Translations under genes and position numbers: made by a program | Origin: Mesorhizobium sp. SOD10 | GTDB taxonomy: Bacteria; Pseudomonadota; Alphaproteobacteria; Rhizobiales; Rhizobiaceae | NCBI GenBank assembly: GCA_000824805.1 | Contig: CCNA01000002.1 | Coordinates: 310,001-374,000 of the forward strand | Direction of reading: 5' to 3' | Length of the DNA: 64,000 nt | Part shown: positions 63,791 through 64,000 of the stretch, in pieces | How positions within the stretch are numbered: the first letter of the stretch is position 1 | Layout: every line of letters starts with the position of its first letter | Notes under the pieces: generated by a model | Seen by the model: the letters and a program-made list of their open reading frames with translations, nothing else | What the model was told of the DNA's origin: nothing | The model's database searches: none

Positions 63791-64000
63791 ATGAACGCGG
63801 TGCCGCCGAAGGAAATGGACGTCGTCCTGCAGCAACTGCCGCTGAGGATCGGCGCCTATGTGCCCGACGATCTGCTGGAGGATTGGTTCGCGCCGGGAAC
63901 GGGCATGCGCCCTGTCAGCGATGAAGCGCTTGCTGCCGCCGCCCGCTACGGACGACAGTTCGAATGTGAATTCAAGTACTACCCCGAGAGGATGGAAGGC
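63791..64000 (+). CDS. Hypothetical protein (3' end cut by window edge)
   Basis: Seventy codons are visible, beginning MNAVPPKEMDVVLQQLPL and ending FKYYPERMEG at the window edge. The segment IGAYVPDDLLEDWFAPGTG is acidic and no family is recognised. A ribosome site GGAAG lies 4 bases before the ATG and codon use is GC-rich and normal, so it is a real gene. No signal peptide is visible. Confidence 0.6.
   Translation, partial: MNAVPPKEMDVVLQQLPLRIGAYVPDDLLEDWFAPGTGMRPVSDEALAAAARYGRQFECEFKYYPERMEG

Overview
The window is a chromosomal segment of a high-GC alphaproteobacterium, most probably a Mesorhizobium-like member of the Rhizobiales. The grounds are the CckA cell-cycle kinase, a very large GPR/RgsE-type polar-growth protein, a class II (B12-dependent) ribonucleotide reductase, a Dme-type malic enzyme, a Cys-poor DksA, and extragenic palindromes of the kind known from rhizobial genomes. 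Fifty-two protein genes are called, two of them cut by the window edges. No rRNA, tRNA, transposase, integrase or CRISPR array was recognised.

Layout. 1-2.9 kb: start of a urea ABC transporter operon (urtA, urtB) behind a sigma-54 promoter. 3-7.6 kb: a secreted small protein, a two-gene Tat-linked GMC/gluconate dehydrogenase, glyoxalase I, a ribbon-helix-helix protein, deoD. 7.6-15.8 kb: cckA, a FliO-like protein, dksA, a SixA phosphatase and ycjX-ycjF. 15.9-25.2 kb: a seven-gene peptide uptake and hydrolysis operon with a divergent LysR regulator. 25.2-30.6 kb: a small putative lipoprotein, an AraC regulator with an MFS exporter, a Kef-type antiporter and a DUF924 protein. 30.7-32.4 kb: folP-folB-folK. 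32.5-36.7 kb: a DUF922 putative protease, a DHA2 drug exporter, ferredoxin and its reductase, an Hpt protein. 37-43.3 kb: the 2097-residue GPR-like gene. 43.4-47.4 kb: an Mla-type lipid transporter. 47.5-56.7 kb: epimerase, MFS, LpxH-like phosphatase, an SDR without the canonical active site, malic enzyme, DUF2865 protein, gltX. 57.4-61.2 kb: nrdJ, with NrdR-box-like sites and a DnaA box upstream. 61.2-63.0 kb: an AT-rich insert with a trypsin-like protease. 63-64 kb: a VOC gene whose 3' end lies inside a repeat element, then a truncated gene.

How genes work together. Several units are self-contained: urea uptake under likely nitrogen control; peptide import joined to two peptidases; folate synthesis; ferredoxin with its reductase; lipid trafficking across the envelope. 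A cell-cycle theme recurs: cckA, the GPR-like gene with a nearby Hpt protein, and nrdJ. Clusters of GANTC (CcrM methylation) sites lie upstream of cckA and of the GPR-like gene. The most distinctive features are the exact 36/29/22-residue repeat arithmetic of the GPR-like protein, the AT-rich protease insert next to a remodelled VOC gene, and the combination of NrdR-like boxes, DnaA box and structured leader at nrdJ.
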